Shown here piece after piece: positions 43,927-52,206 of a DNA stretch of 64,000 bases. The notes below the pieces were generated by a model, which was not told the DNA's origin, searched no databases, and saw only the letters and a list, made by a program, of their open reading frames with translations. Each line of letters starts with the position of its first letter. Position 1 is the first letter of the stretch. Source of the DNA: an uncultured Lewinella sp. (GTDB lineage: Bacteria; Bacteroidota; Bacteroidia; Chitinophagales; Saprospiraceae); the NCBI GenBank assembly GCA_937873655.1, contig CALMYQ010000122.1:1-64000 (forward strand), in the 5' to 3' direction. Both the position numbers and the translations under genes were made by a program.

Positions 43927-46900
43927 TCATCCTTTTTTCAACCTCAGCTCAGGGAGGACCACCCGGAAATCCTTATCTGTTTTTTCATCGTGCCAGATCA
44001 CAACATACTGCGCCTTTGCTTCTTCCAATTGGTATCCCATGTTCAGATACCTTTCGAATCTTCCGGCAAATTTTTTTGACAGCCACAAAATTCGCTCCCC
44101 GGATAAGTCCGTAAACAAGGCGGTTATTTCCTGATCTTGTTTCAAAATTTGTCCGGGCAGCAAATTTTTCACAGCTCTGGCGACATCCGGTTGCTGAAAA
44201 TAATCGAGCCAGACGTCCTTCAGGCTGCACTGCAGGACCAGCATATCCGGCTCAGGCCAGTCCGATGAATCTTCAAGGTAATGCAACCCCGGCAAATCGC
44301 TTACAGGGCGGAATGGCCGGTTGGTATGTATAAATAAACTGTTTTTTGCGCGGGTTACGGCCACATACAGGGCTCTTTCTTTCTCTTCATCGTGAATTGG
44401 GAATTTATTGAGCATCAGAAAAACGTTGTCAAACTCTTTTCCTTTTGCTTTATGCATGGTCGAAACCAGGATCAGACCGTTTTCCGGGAGATAGAAGTCC
44501 TGTATCCGACTTTCTCCCAGAAACTGGCGCCATTCGCTATTCAACTTTCTGGGATTGGTCCGTTCATATTCACGAATCACATTTTCAGCCAGTTTCAGGT
44601 TGGCTGATCCGGAGAAAGCAGCATGGATCCTGGTTTTGGCATCCTGCCACGCCTGTTCTGAAATCAGGCCGATCTGATCCCGAACGGAATCCTGGATCAG
44701 ATGGGTAAACACCCGGATTTCAAGCATATTCCGGAGGGGGAATTCCTCCCGGTCCATGATCATCCTTACCCGCAATCCGGCCTGTTGCAACAGGTTGCCG
44801 ACCATCAGCGCCTCCTCATTGGTTTGGGTCAAAACTGCGGAAGTGCCTTTCGGATTCAGTTGCCGAATGGATTCCGCGAGCGGCAGCTGCAAGTTTCCTG
44901 TTTTATACGTAACCACCTGGATTAAACCGTTTTCTGACTGGTAGGGCGTCAACTGTATCCCGTGTTTTATGCGGTCTTTTGTCCGTGATTGTTCAAGAAA
45001 GGCATTGGCGAAATGTACGAGGTTGTTTTTTGCCCGGTAATTGGAGGTCAGAAAGTATGTACTGGCATTTTTCTGGTGAGCAAATGCTTGCATAAACCGG
45101 GTGCTGGATCCCCTGAACGCGTAGATATTCTGGTCGTCATCCCCCACCACAATAACCCGCACCTTTTCGGATTTCCCGGCAATAGCCATCAAAAAGTCGT
45201 ATTCTTCCTGGCTCAGATCCTGGTATTCATCCACTACGATGACGCTCTTGTTGCGCAATCGCTCAAGAGATATCTCCTCCTGTTCTATGGCAATCTTCAT
45301 TTTTTGGAGGATATCCTGGGATCTTTCCAGGTTACCGACCCTGCCGGCAAGCTGAAATGCAAAGCCGTGGAAGGTGAAGATATCAATATAGTAGGCCAGC
45401 TTTCCGATCAGCGCCTTCAACCTGGTTTTAAATTCCTGGGCTGCCGGCCTCGAGAAGGTGAGCATCAGGAATTGCTCGGGTTTGACATCTTCCATCAACA
45501 GCAAAGAGGCGACCTTGTGGACCAGTACCCGGGTTTTGCCGCTGCCGGGTCCTGCCGCCACGAGAACGTTCTCGCTCTGGTTGTCCTTTACCACAGTAAG
45601 CTGCTCGGTCGAAAGGGCGCCGAAAATTTGCTGGAATTTTTCTTCCGTGATGGGTTCCTGGATCTTTCTTTTCCGATTATTGAAATATTTGGTCAGAAAA
45701 TCATCGTAGGGCAGTGTAAAATAGTCTTCCACAAACCGGGAGGCCTCTTCGTGGTATTGCAGTTGCTTTTTGGCATATTCTCCGATGATGTGGATCTGTT
45801 CAGTACGGGTCTGGTAATAGCGCCCAAGTTTTTGATAATCATTGACGGTGTACTGTTTCCGGCTGTCGTCTGCCTGCCGGGTGATCTTCATCGGGTTATA
45901 ATAGATCAACAAACCGCTCTTCAATTCGATTACATTGAGGTAATGGAGGTAAAGCAGCACCGTTTCATAGAAATCGATAGGATATTTGGCTGGCAGAAAC
46001 TCCTCAATGGCTTCTTTCAGGTGCGCAACCGAGAACTTCATGAGCCTTTTATCCGGAAAATCAGGGTCTTTATCCGCTTCGATGAGGTAGTGGATCTGAA
46101 AAACGCGCATGGCGTATCCGGCTGCTTCCTGACGGTCTCTCAGTTGGGCCGCAAATTTTTCCTGCGGAACCTGTCGTTTTATCCTGAACTGCTCGGTAGA
46201 GCGATCCAGTCGTTCTTTTTCAATATATTTCAGGGTTTGCCAGTAGTTGAGCAGGTTTCTCAGGGTAAGAATATCTGATTGAACGCCGGCTTCATTGAGG
46301 GTTTCGTTGATCTCCCTGAGGAAAACCTTTCTGGATCTGGCCTCTTCATTTGGAAACAGCAGTTCGAAAAGCGCCTTCTCCGTCCTGGTGGTCAGATCGA
46401 AAATTTCCTTTGAATGCCGGCTCCCTTTCAATGTATAATAGTATGCGGTCAGGTCCTTTTCGTTGCTCAGTAATTTGACCTGGCGAAACAAGTTGATTAT
46501 ATGGGTTACCCGATCCCGTTCAAGTCCGAGAGAATCGGCCATCCAATCAACCTGGGCGTCCTCACTGGTGCGGGCCCTGGAGATCATTGAGCTGAAAACC
46601 CTTTTGGCGGCGGGGTTGTCTTCGGCAGAAAAAAGATCGGAATGCCGGTCAATGATCGAATTGGCATCTTCCACATTTTTCACCAGAATGCTTTGACCGA
46701 ATATCCTTGCTGCGTTTTCTTCCCGTGTCAGGTATCCCGAATCCTCAAGCGCAGCGATGGCCGCTTTGACGCGGGTTTCCAGTTGGAAAATTTCCGTATC
46801 CCAACCCGCCAGCCGCGCAATTTCGAGCGCTGACTTGGTAAAGGTCTTTTTCTTGAACCGTTTGATGCCTTGCCAGATCTGGTAGATCTCTTTGTGGCTG

Positions 46901-48789
46901 ATTTTGGTGGAATTCAGCAAAAGAAAATGCTCATTCAGGTCATTTTCGTCAAAAAGGATATAACAGGAAGCCCTGAGTTCAGGCCTTCTTCCCGCGCGTC
47001 CGGATTCCTGGATGTAATTTTCAAGGGAATCGGAGATATTGTAATGGATGACCATGCTGACGTTATCTTTATCGACCCCCATTCCAAAAGCCGTGGTTGC
47101 CACGATGATATCCGTATCGCCGGCTTCCTGCATGAAAGCATCCTGAATTTCAACCTTGGCATCCCGGTCAAGCTGCCCATTGTAGGCGCGCGCAGTGAAG
47201 CCGTGTTCGCGGAGCCGTTGAGCCAGTTTTTCAGAGGTTTTAACGCGGGCGACATACACAATTTTGGGGCCTTCCTGCGATTGCAGTAATTCGGTCAAAC
47301 GCTCAAACTTCTCCTCCGGGCTTTGGGTTTTAATGACGGAATAGGTGAGGTTTTTCCGGGCCGTACCGGTTTGGAACAACTCCAGATCCAGACCGGCCTT
47401 TTCTTTGAAATAATGCCGTATGTCGTCCGCTACGGAAGGCTTGGCTGTTGCCGTGAAACAGGAAACCGGAATGGGCGCCTCCAGCCGTTTGGCAGCCCGC
47501 AGTTTTTTGAGGAAAGGCCCGATATACAGATAATCTACCCTGAAATCCTGTCCCCATGCTGAGAAACAATGCGCCTCATCAATTACAAACCGATCGATCT
47601 GGCGTCCTTTCATCAGGTTGAAAATCGTTCCGGACCTCAATGATTCCGGGGAAATATAGAGCAGGTTTGCCCCGCCGCTCCGGACACGCTCAATTGCGTC
47701 GGCCCTTTCAAGCGGCGACAGCATACCGTTGATGGTCACTGCGGATGTGATGTCATGCCGGTTCCGGAGCACGTCTACCTGGTCTTTCATCAGGGATTGG
47801 AGCGGGGAAATTATCACGGTGAGGGCATGCAAACCTTCCCCCCTAATCAGCGCCGGCAACTGGAAGGTGAGCGACTTCCCCCCGCCTGTCGGAAAGATAG
47901 CCAGCAAGGACTTCCCGCTCAGGGCAGCTTCGACAACCTGCTCCTGCAGGGGTTTTCCGGTCTCTTCCTCAAAGGCGCGAAACTGGTCGTACCCGAAAAA
48001 CCGCTTCAGGCCGGACTTCGGCGCTGCAAACCGGCAATAGGCGCATCCGCCTTCACCCATGCATTCTGCACGCAATTTCCGGATAATTCCCTGAACCTCC
48101 GGAAAACGGTGGAATATCCACGGCGGGAAAACGGATTCGGGATCCCCGGTTTGAATCAGGGCAGTCGCAAAAGCCAATTCAACAGGGTTCTCCTCAATGA
48201 TTCCCTGCAATGAAGTCGATCCGCAAAAAGAACCGGATAGGTTTTCCCTGTAAAACGGCTCGAGGGATTCGATTCCGAAGTCAGCCGGAACATCTTTCCG
48301 GTCCAGCACCTCAAAAAGGCCGTTAAAACCCGGCTGATTTTCCAACAGCTTCGTGTAAATGAGTTTCAAAGCCCGCGGTAATGAATGGAAAGCGGCCAGT
48401 ATATCCGCGAAAAGCGCCCTGGCAATAGCGGCATCCGCCAGGGGATTGTTCAGCTCTGCACCCGCCAGATGATAGTCCTTCACCAGGTGATGGTATGGCT
48501 TCCGGGGAAAAAGAAGGGCCGACCAGAACAGGGTATCTATCGATGGCCGGTTTAAAAAATCATCGGGTAACCCTTTGGATTTCAGGAGCGGCAGATCATG
48601 GCTGATAATATTGTGGCCGCATAAAATATGGGCGCCCCTGGAAAATTCAGCGAATTCCGCGATGCCTTTGCCCACAAATTGATCGCCCCCCCTGAACGCC
48701 CCGATCAGCAGCAATTCATCCGTCCTGGGGTTTGCTTCAAGATCAAAAAAAATAATTTCCTGCAGTGCGTCCATACCCGTCATTATCAC
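43927..48789 (-). CDS. Exonuclease-RecQ-UvrD fusion helicase
   Basis: A 1620-residue DNA-processing protein with three enzymatic parts. Residues 12-130: DnaQ-like fold with D16-L-E18, GHNIISHD (58-65), D85 and D119; the usual ExoIII His is Asn114 (NNPLADA). Residues ~189-252: cysteines C189, C243, C249 and C252, a possible metal or Fe-S site. Residues ~265-800: RecQ-type SF2 helicase with FPTGGGKS (299-306), DEAHCFSAWG near 405 and ESGRAGRRPE. Residues ~1060-1560: UvrD/Rep SF1A helicase with AAGPGSGKT near 1080, VDEYQD near 1187, GDDDQNIYAFRG, TMHKAKGKEFD and YVAVTRAK. The start is GTG 48789 or ATG 48783/48774. Likely role is repair or anti-phage DNA processing (inference). Confidence 0.92.
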   Translation of the reverse strand: MIMTGMDALQEIIFFDLEANPRTDELLLIGAFRGGDQFVGKGIAEFAEFSRGAHILCGHNIISHDLPLLKSKGLPDDFLNRPSIDTLFWSALLFPRKPYHHLVKDYHLAGAELNNPLADAAIARALFADILAAFHSLPRALKLIYTKLLENQPGFNGLFEVLDRKDVPADFGIESLEPFYRENLSGSFCGSTSLQGIIEENPVELAFATALIQTGDPESVFPPWIFHRFPEVQGIIRKLRAECMGEGGCAYCRFAAPKSGLKRFFGYDQFRAFEEETGKPLQEQVVEAALSGKSLLAIFPTGGGKSLTFQLPALIRGEGLHALTVIISPLQSLMKDQVDVLRNRHDITSAVTINGMLSPLERADAIERVRSGGANLLYISPESLRSGTIFNLMKGRQIDRFVIDEAHCFSAWGQDFRVDYLYIGPFLKKLRAAKRLEAPIPVSCFTATAKPSVADDIRHYFKEKAGLDLELFQTGTARKNLTYSVIKTQSPEEKFERLTELLQSQEGPKIVYVARVKTSEKLAQRLREHGFTARAYNGQLDRDAKVEIQDAFMQEAGDTDIIVATTAFGMGVDKDNVSMVIHYNISDSLENYIQESGRAGRRPELRASCYILFDENDLNEHFLLLNSTKISHKEIYQIWQGIKRFKKKTFTKSALEIARLAGWDTEIFQLETRVKAAIAALEDSGYLTREENAARIFGQSILVKNVEDANSIIDRHSDLFSAEDNPAAKRVFSSMISRARTSEDAQVDWMADSLGLERDRVTHIINLFRQVKLLSNEKDLTAYYYTLKGSRHSKEIFDLTTRTEKALFELLFPNEEARSRKVFLREINETLNEAGVQSDILTLRNLLNYWQTLKYIEKERLDRSTEQFRIKRQVPQEKFAAQLRDRQEAAGYAMRVFQIHYLIEADKDPDFPDKRLMKFSVAHLKEAIEEFLPAKYPIDFYETVLLYLHYLNVIELKSGLLIYYNPMKITRQADDSRKQYTVNDYQKLGRYYQTRTEQIHIIGEYAKKQLQYHEEASRFVEDYFTLPYDDFLTKYFNNRKRKIQEPITEEKFQQIFGALSTEQLTVVKDNQSENVLVAAGPGSGKTRVLVHKVASLLLMEDVKPEQFLMLTFSRPAAQEFKTRLKALIGKLAYYIDIFTFHGFAFQLAGRVGNLERSQDILQKMKIAIEQEEISLERLRNKSVIVVDEYQDLSQEEYDFLMAIAGKSEKVRVIVVGDDDQNIYAFRGSSTRFMQAFAHQKNASTYFLTSNYRAKNNLVHFANAFLEQSRTKDRIKHGIQLTPYQSENGLIQVVTYKTGNLQLPLAESIRQLNPKGTSAVLTQTNEEALMVGNLLQQAGLRVRMIMDREEFPLRNMLEIRVFTHLIQDSVRDQIGLISEQAWQDAKTRIHAAFSGSANLKLAENVIREYERTNPRKLNSEWRQFLGESRIQDFYLPENGLILVSTMHKAKGKEFDNVFLMLNKFPIHDEEKERALYVAVTRAKNSLFIHTNRPFRPVSDLPGLHYLEDSSDWPEPDMLVLQCSLKDVWLDYFQQPDVARAVKNLLPGQILKQDQEITALFTDLSGERILWLSKKFAGRFERYLNMGYQLEEAKAQYVVIWHDEKTDKDFRVVLPELRLKKG

Positions 48790-48826
48790 AGGCTATCCTG
48801 AAAACTCGCTTAAATTTACGCCTAAG

Positions 48827-48857
48827 TTTGTATTCGCCCAAAATGCCCTTACTTTAG
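48827..48857 (+). promoter_or_regulatory. Promoter of the tagaturonate reductase gene
   Basis: TTTG (48827-48830), a 19-bp spacer and TACTTTAG (48850-48857) fit the Bacteroidota promoter with one change in the -7 box. The ATG is 51 bp downstream. The site lies in the divergent gap with the helicase gene. Confidence 0.6.
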
Positions 48858-48907
48858 CGCCGACTTTTAACTTTTCCATTTTCATTTTTGCATTTAGCTA
48901 TTACACC

Positions 48908-50416
48908 ATGAAGTCCCTTTCCCGATCTGCCTTACCCGAACTGGCCGGCAACCCTGCCTTGCAATTGCCCGCTGAAGGCCAATTTACATTACCAGAAAAG
49001 ATCCTGCAATTCGGTACCGGCGTGCTCCTGCGCGGGCTGCCCGATTTTTTTGTGGAGCAAGCCAACCGGGCGGGAAAGTTCAACGGGCGCATCGTGGTGG
49101 TAAAATCAACGGACGGCGGAGATGCCGACGCTTTTACCCGTCAGGATAACCTCTACACCCTGTGCATCAAGGGCGTTAAAGAGGGCAGGATCGTGGAAGA
49201 AAACCTGGTCTGCTCCGCCATCAGCAGGGTATTGATCGCCAAAACCCAATGGAACGAGATCCTGGCTTGCGCCGTGAGCCCGGACTTGCAGGCGGTAGTG
49301 TCCAATACGACGGAAGTGGGCATCCAGTTGGTGGAGGAAAGCATTGACCAGGCGCCGCCGTCATCTTTCCCGGCAAAGTTGCTGGCTATGCTGAAAGCCC
49401 GTTATGACGCCTTTGCCGGCGCTGCGGATAAAGGGCTTGTGATCGTGCCCACCGAACTCATTCCGGACAACGGAACAAAACTGAAAAATATCTTGTTGGA
49501 ACTGGCCCGGATCAATGGGCTTTCGCCGGAATTTGTCCGGTGGATGGAAAGCGCCAATACGTTCTGCAATTCGCTGGTCGACCGGATCGTGCCGGGCCAT
49601 CCCGGTTCGGAAGCTGCTGCCAAACTGGAACAGGAGCTCGGCTACAAAGACGACCTGCTGGCTGTTTCGGAGGTATACCGGCTCTGGGCGATCGAAGGCG
49701 GCGAAAAGGTGAAAAAGGTCCTTTCCTTTCGGGAGGTTGATCCAGGTGTGATCATCGAGCCCGATATCAGCGTGTACCGCGAACTCAAGTTGCGCCTGCT
49801 GAATGCTACCCATACCCTGAGCTGCGGGTTTGCCCACCTTTGCGGGTTCGACACGGTAAAAGAAGCCATGGCCGACCCGGCGATGAACGCATTCATCCGG
49901 CATCTGATGCTGGAAGAGATCGCGCCGGCCATCCCGCATCCGGTGGACCTGGAAAAGGCGCGGGCCTTCGGGCGCGAGGTGGTCGACCGGTTCGCCAACC
50001 CCTTCCTCGACCACCACTGGCTGAGCATTACGCTCCAGTACAGCTCCAAAATGCTGATGCGGGTGATGCCCGTATTGATCCGTTATTACGAAAATTTCGG
50101 CAAGGCGCCGGAAGCCATTTCGCTGGGTTTTGCCGCCTGGCTGCGCTTCATTCAACCCGCAGAAGCAGCCGACGGCGCCTATTACGGGTCGTTCAACGGG
50201 GTCAGGTACCGGATCAACGACGATAAAGCAGAACATATTTACAAGCGCCTTCAGGGAGTTCCGCCAAACAAAATACCGGAATCCTTGCTTTCTGATCAAA
50301 TGATTTGGAAAGAGGACCTGACCAGACTGCACGGTTTTGTCGAAAAAGTGGCCTTCTACTATACGGCCATAACCGACGGAAGCGCCAAGGCCTTGCTGTC
50401 GAAATTCGGCCATTGA
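48908..50416 (+). CDS. uxaB: Tagaturonate reductase (altronate oxidoreductase)
   Basis: NADH-dependent enzyme of hexuronate catabolism, interconverting D-tagaturonate and D-altronate; member of the polyol-specific long-chain dehydrogenase family. The N-terminal domain has ILQFGTGVLLRGLPDFFVEQA and the dinucleotide strand GRIVVVKSTDGG. The family motif with catalytic Lys/Asn/His is represented by NTTEVGIQL, FCNSLVDRIVPGHPG and LRLLNATHTLSCGFAHL. The 502-residue length is normal. No other uxa/uxu gene is adjacent. Cytoplasmic. Confidence 0.9.
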   Translation: MKSLSRSALPELAGNPALQLPAEGQFTLPEKILQFGTGVLLRGLPDFFVEQANRAGKFNGRIVVVKSTDGGDADAFTRQDNLYTLCIKGVKEGRIVEENLVCSAISRVLIAKTQWNEILACAVSPDLQAVVSNTTEVGIQLVEESIDQAPPSSFPAKLLAMLKARYDAFAGAADKGLVIVPTELIPDNGTKLKNILLELARINGLSPEFVRWMESANTFCNSLVDRIVPGHPGSEAAAKLEQELGYKDDLLAVSEVYRLWAIEGGEKVKKVLSFREVDPGVIIEPDISVYRELKLRLLNATHTLSCGFAHLCGFDTVKEAMADPAMNAFIRHLMLEEIAPAIPHPVDLEKARAFGREVVDRFANPFLDHHWLSITLQYSSKMLMRVMPVLIRYYENFGKAPEAISLGFAAWLRFIQPAEAADGAYYGSFNGVRYRINDDKAEHIYKRLQGVPPNKIPESLLSDQMIWKEDLTRLHGFVEKVAFYYTAITDGSAKALLSKFGH

Positions 50417-50493
50417 TTATTTCGAATGAAGCCCGCTCAAAGGGTTAATTCCAAATAATTTACCAAAAAAGAATTTTATCCGGAATCATTTCG

Positions 50494-50501
50494 TATCTTT
50501 G
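50494..50501 (+). promoter_or_regulatory. Probable -7 element of the DEAD-box-type helicase gene
   Basis: TATCTTTG followed by CACC lies 293 bp before the ATG, implying a long leader. The -33 region has only TTTT/TTTA. The 377-bp gap 50417-50793 holds no other gene. Confidence 0.5.
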
Positions 50502-50748
50502 CACCGGATTAGCGGCAGACCTGCATGAATCGGCCTGCATCGCTGCAATTAACAAGATAATTGAATTATCCGATTTCGTTGTGATGGCTTCGGCCGCAAG
50601 CTGAAATCTTGTCCTTTGTAAGTATCCCTACCCGTGAGCTTGCTCAGCTTTATTTCCGCTTCCAACAGAGTAAATTATTTTTTTAAAATTTTTCTCATTT
50701 ACCATGGCTTGAAATGCGTTGTAAGAATGCAGGTTCAATCCGTGCTGA

Positions 50749-50784
50749 AGAGGACCGTTTATGTACATGCGGTTTCCTCTCTGA
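50749..50784 (+). promoter_or_regulatory. Leader hairpin enclosing a seven-codon upstream ORF
   Basis: AGAGGACCG (50749-50757) pairs with CGG-TT-TCCTCT (50770-50780), leaving a two-base bulge. The loop contains ATG 50761, which starts the minigene M-Y-M-R-F-P-L-stop (ends 50784), ten bases before the helicase ATG at 50794. A cold-responsive or translational control role is inferred from layout only. Confidence 0.45.
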
Positions 50785-50793
50785 GATGATGAA

Positions 50794-52035
50794 ATGCAAT
50801 CTTTTAACATGAACGCTTTTAAGCAAAAAAGCAAAAACAACAAACCCGGCGGGTTTAATCGCCACTCAAGCCGACCCTTCGGCAATAACGCCCCGAACGG
50901 AAACCGCAAAAAAAAGAAAAAGGAAGCCCCCGGGATCGACCCGAGCTTACTGATCAAAAAAGCGGCCCCAAAGGAAGAAACCATTTACGCGCCGACCCGG
51001 ACCTTCGAGCAAATGCCGCTCGACAACCGCCTGAAGGCCAATATCCGTAAAAAAGGATTCAAGCATCCGACCGAGATCCAGGACAAAACCCTGGAATACC
51101 TGCTTCAGGGCAGAGATCTGCTCGGGATCGCCCAGACCGGCACCGGCAAAACGGGCGCTTTCCTGATCCCGATCATCAACAATCTGCTGACCCAGGGCAA
51201 ACGATTCCAGAGCCTGGTCGTCGTGCCGACCCGCGAGCTTGCGCTCCAGGTGGAAGGCGAATTCAAAAGCCTGGTAGCCGGTTTGGGCCTGTACAGCGCC
51301 ACCTTCATCGGCGGTACCAATATCAACCGGGACCTGCAGATCCTGCGCCGCCCCAGCCAATTGGTAGTGGGTACGCCCGGGCGTTTGCTCGACCTGGTCA
51401 ATCGCAAGGCGCTCAACCTGCAGAACTTCTCCATCCTCGTGCTGGACGAATTCGACCGCATGCTGGATATGGGGTTTGCACCCGATGTGAAAAGGATCAC
51501 AGCGGCCATGCCGGGCAGGGAACAAACCCTGCTGTTCTCGGCTACCATCGACAAAACCCAGCAAATGCTGATCGATACCCTGCTCGACCAACCCGTTGAG
51601 GTGAAGGTCAGCACCGGCGAAGCTACCGGCGACCATATCGACCAGGACATCGTCCGCGTAACGCCCGGGGAAGACAAATTCCAGGTACTGCGCAGCATGG
51701 TGGATCAGGAGGATTTTGAAAAGGTCCTCGTTTTTGCCGAGACCAAGCACCTCGTGAGCAAGCTCTGCCTCAAACTGCAAAAGACGGGGATCCGCGCCGA
51801 GCAGATCCACGGCAACAAATCGCAGGCGACCCGGCAAAAAGCCCTGGATAAGTTCAAGAAAGGCGCTATTCAGGTCCTTGTTGCCACCGATGTAGCTGCC
51901 CGCGGCCTGGACATCACCGATGTCACGCACGTCATCAATTACCAGCTGCCCAAAACCTTCGACAGCTACCTGCACCGCATCGGCCGTACGGGTCGCGCCG
52001 GGAAAGCCGGGAAGGCCTACACGTTTGTGGACTAA
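50794..52035 (+). CDS. DEAD/DEAH-box RNA helicase (DEFD variant)
   Basis: ATP-dependent RNA helicase of 413 residues. All motifs are present: Q motif GFKHPTEIQ, Walker A AQTGTGKT, PTRELALQ, TPGRLLDL, motif II as DEFD (LDEFDRMLDMGF, near residues 217-220) instead of DEAD, SATID, VLVFAETKH, ATDVAARGLDI and HRIGRTGRAGKAG. A basic, Asn/Lys-rich N-terminal extension of ~50 residues precedes the core, and the protein stops soon after motif VI without a C-terminal tail. An ATG at 50809 is an alternative start. The long structured leader suggests cold or growth-dependent control. Confidence 0.92.
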   Translation: MQSFNMNAFKQKSKNNKPGGFNRHSSRPFGNNAPNGNRKKKKKEAPGIDPSLLIKKAAPKEETIYAPTRTFEQMPLDNRLKANIRKKGFKHPTEIQDKTLEYLLQGRDLLGIAQTGTGKTGAFLIPIINNLLTQGKRFQSLVVVPTRELALQVEGEFKSLVAGLGLYSATFIGGTNINRDLQILRRPSQLVVGTPGRLLDLVNRKALNLQNFSILVLDEFDRMLDMGFAPDVKRITAAMPGREQTLLFSATIDKTQQMLIDTLLDQPVEVKVSTGEATGDHIDQDIVRVTPGEDKFQVLRSMVDQEDFEKVLVFAETKHLVSKLCLKLQKTGIRAEQIHGNKSQATRQKALDKFKKGAIQVLVATDVAARGLDITDVTHVINYQLPKTFDSYLHRIGRTGRAGKAGKAYTFVD

Positions 52036-52111
52036 AAAAGGTAGTTGACAACGTTCCAATACGACTGGACAAAATGAACAGCGTGGGAGAGCGGGTAAAA
52101 GCATTGCTTTT

Positions 52112-52195
52112 CACTCCCTCTCCCACTCTCCCACTCTCCCACTCTCCCACTCTCATCCGCCGAAGCCTCAAACGAAGGCGGGTTTTCCCTGTCTT
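52112..52195. repeat. CTCTCCCA microsatellite and dispersed repeat, copy 4
   Basis: About five 8-bp units of ACTCTCCC are followed by CATCCGCCGAAGCCTCAAACG and AAGGCGGGTTTTCCCTGTC, a degenerate copy of the family at 7337. It ends at the stop of the convergent anmK gene. A small hairpin GTAAAAGC-ATT-GCTTTTCAC just upstream (52095-52113) may terminate the helicase mRNA. Confidence 0.75.
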
Positions 52196-52206
52196 TGCCT
52201 CTTTTT

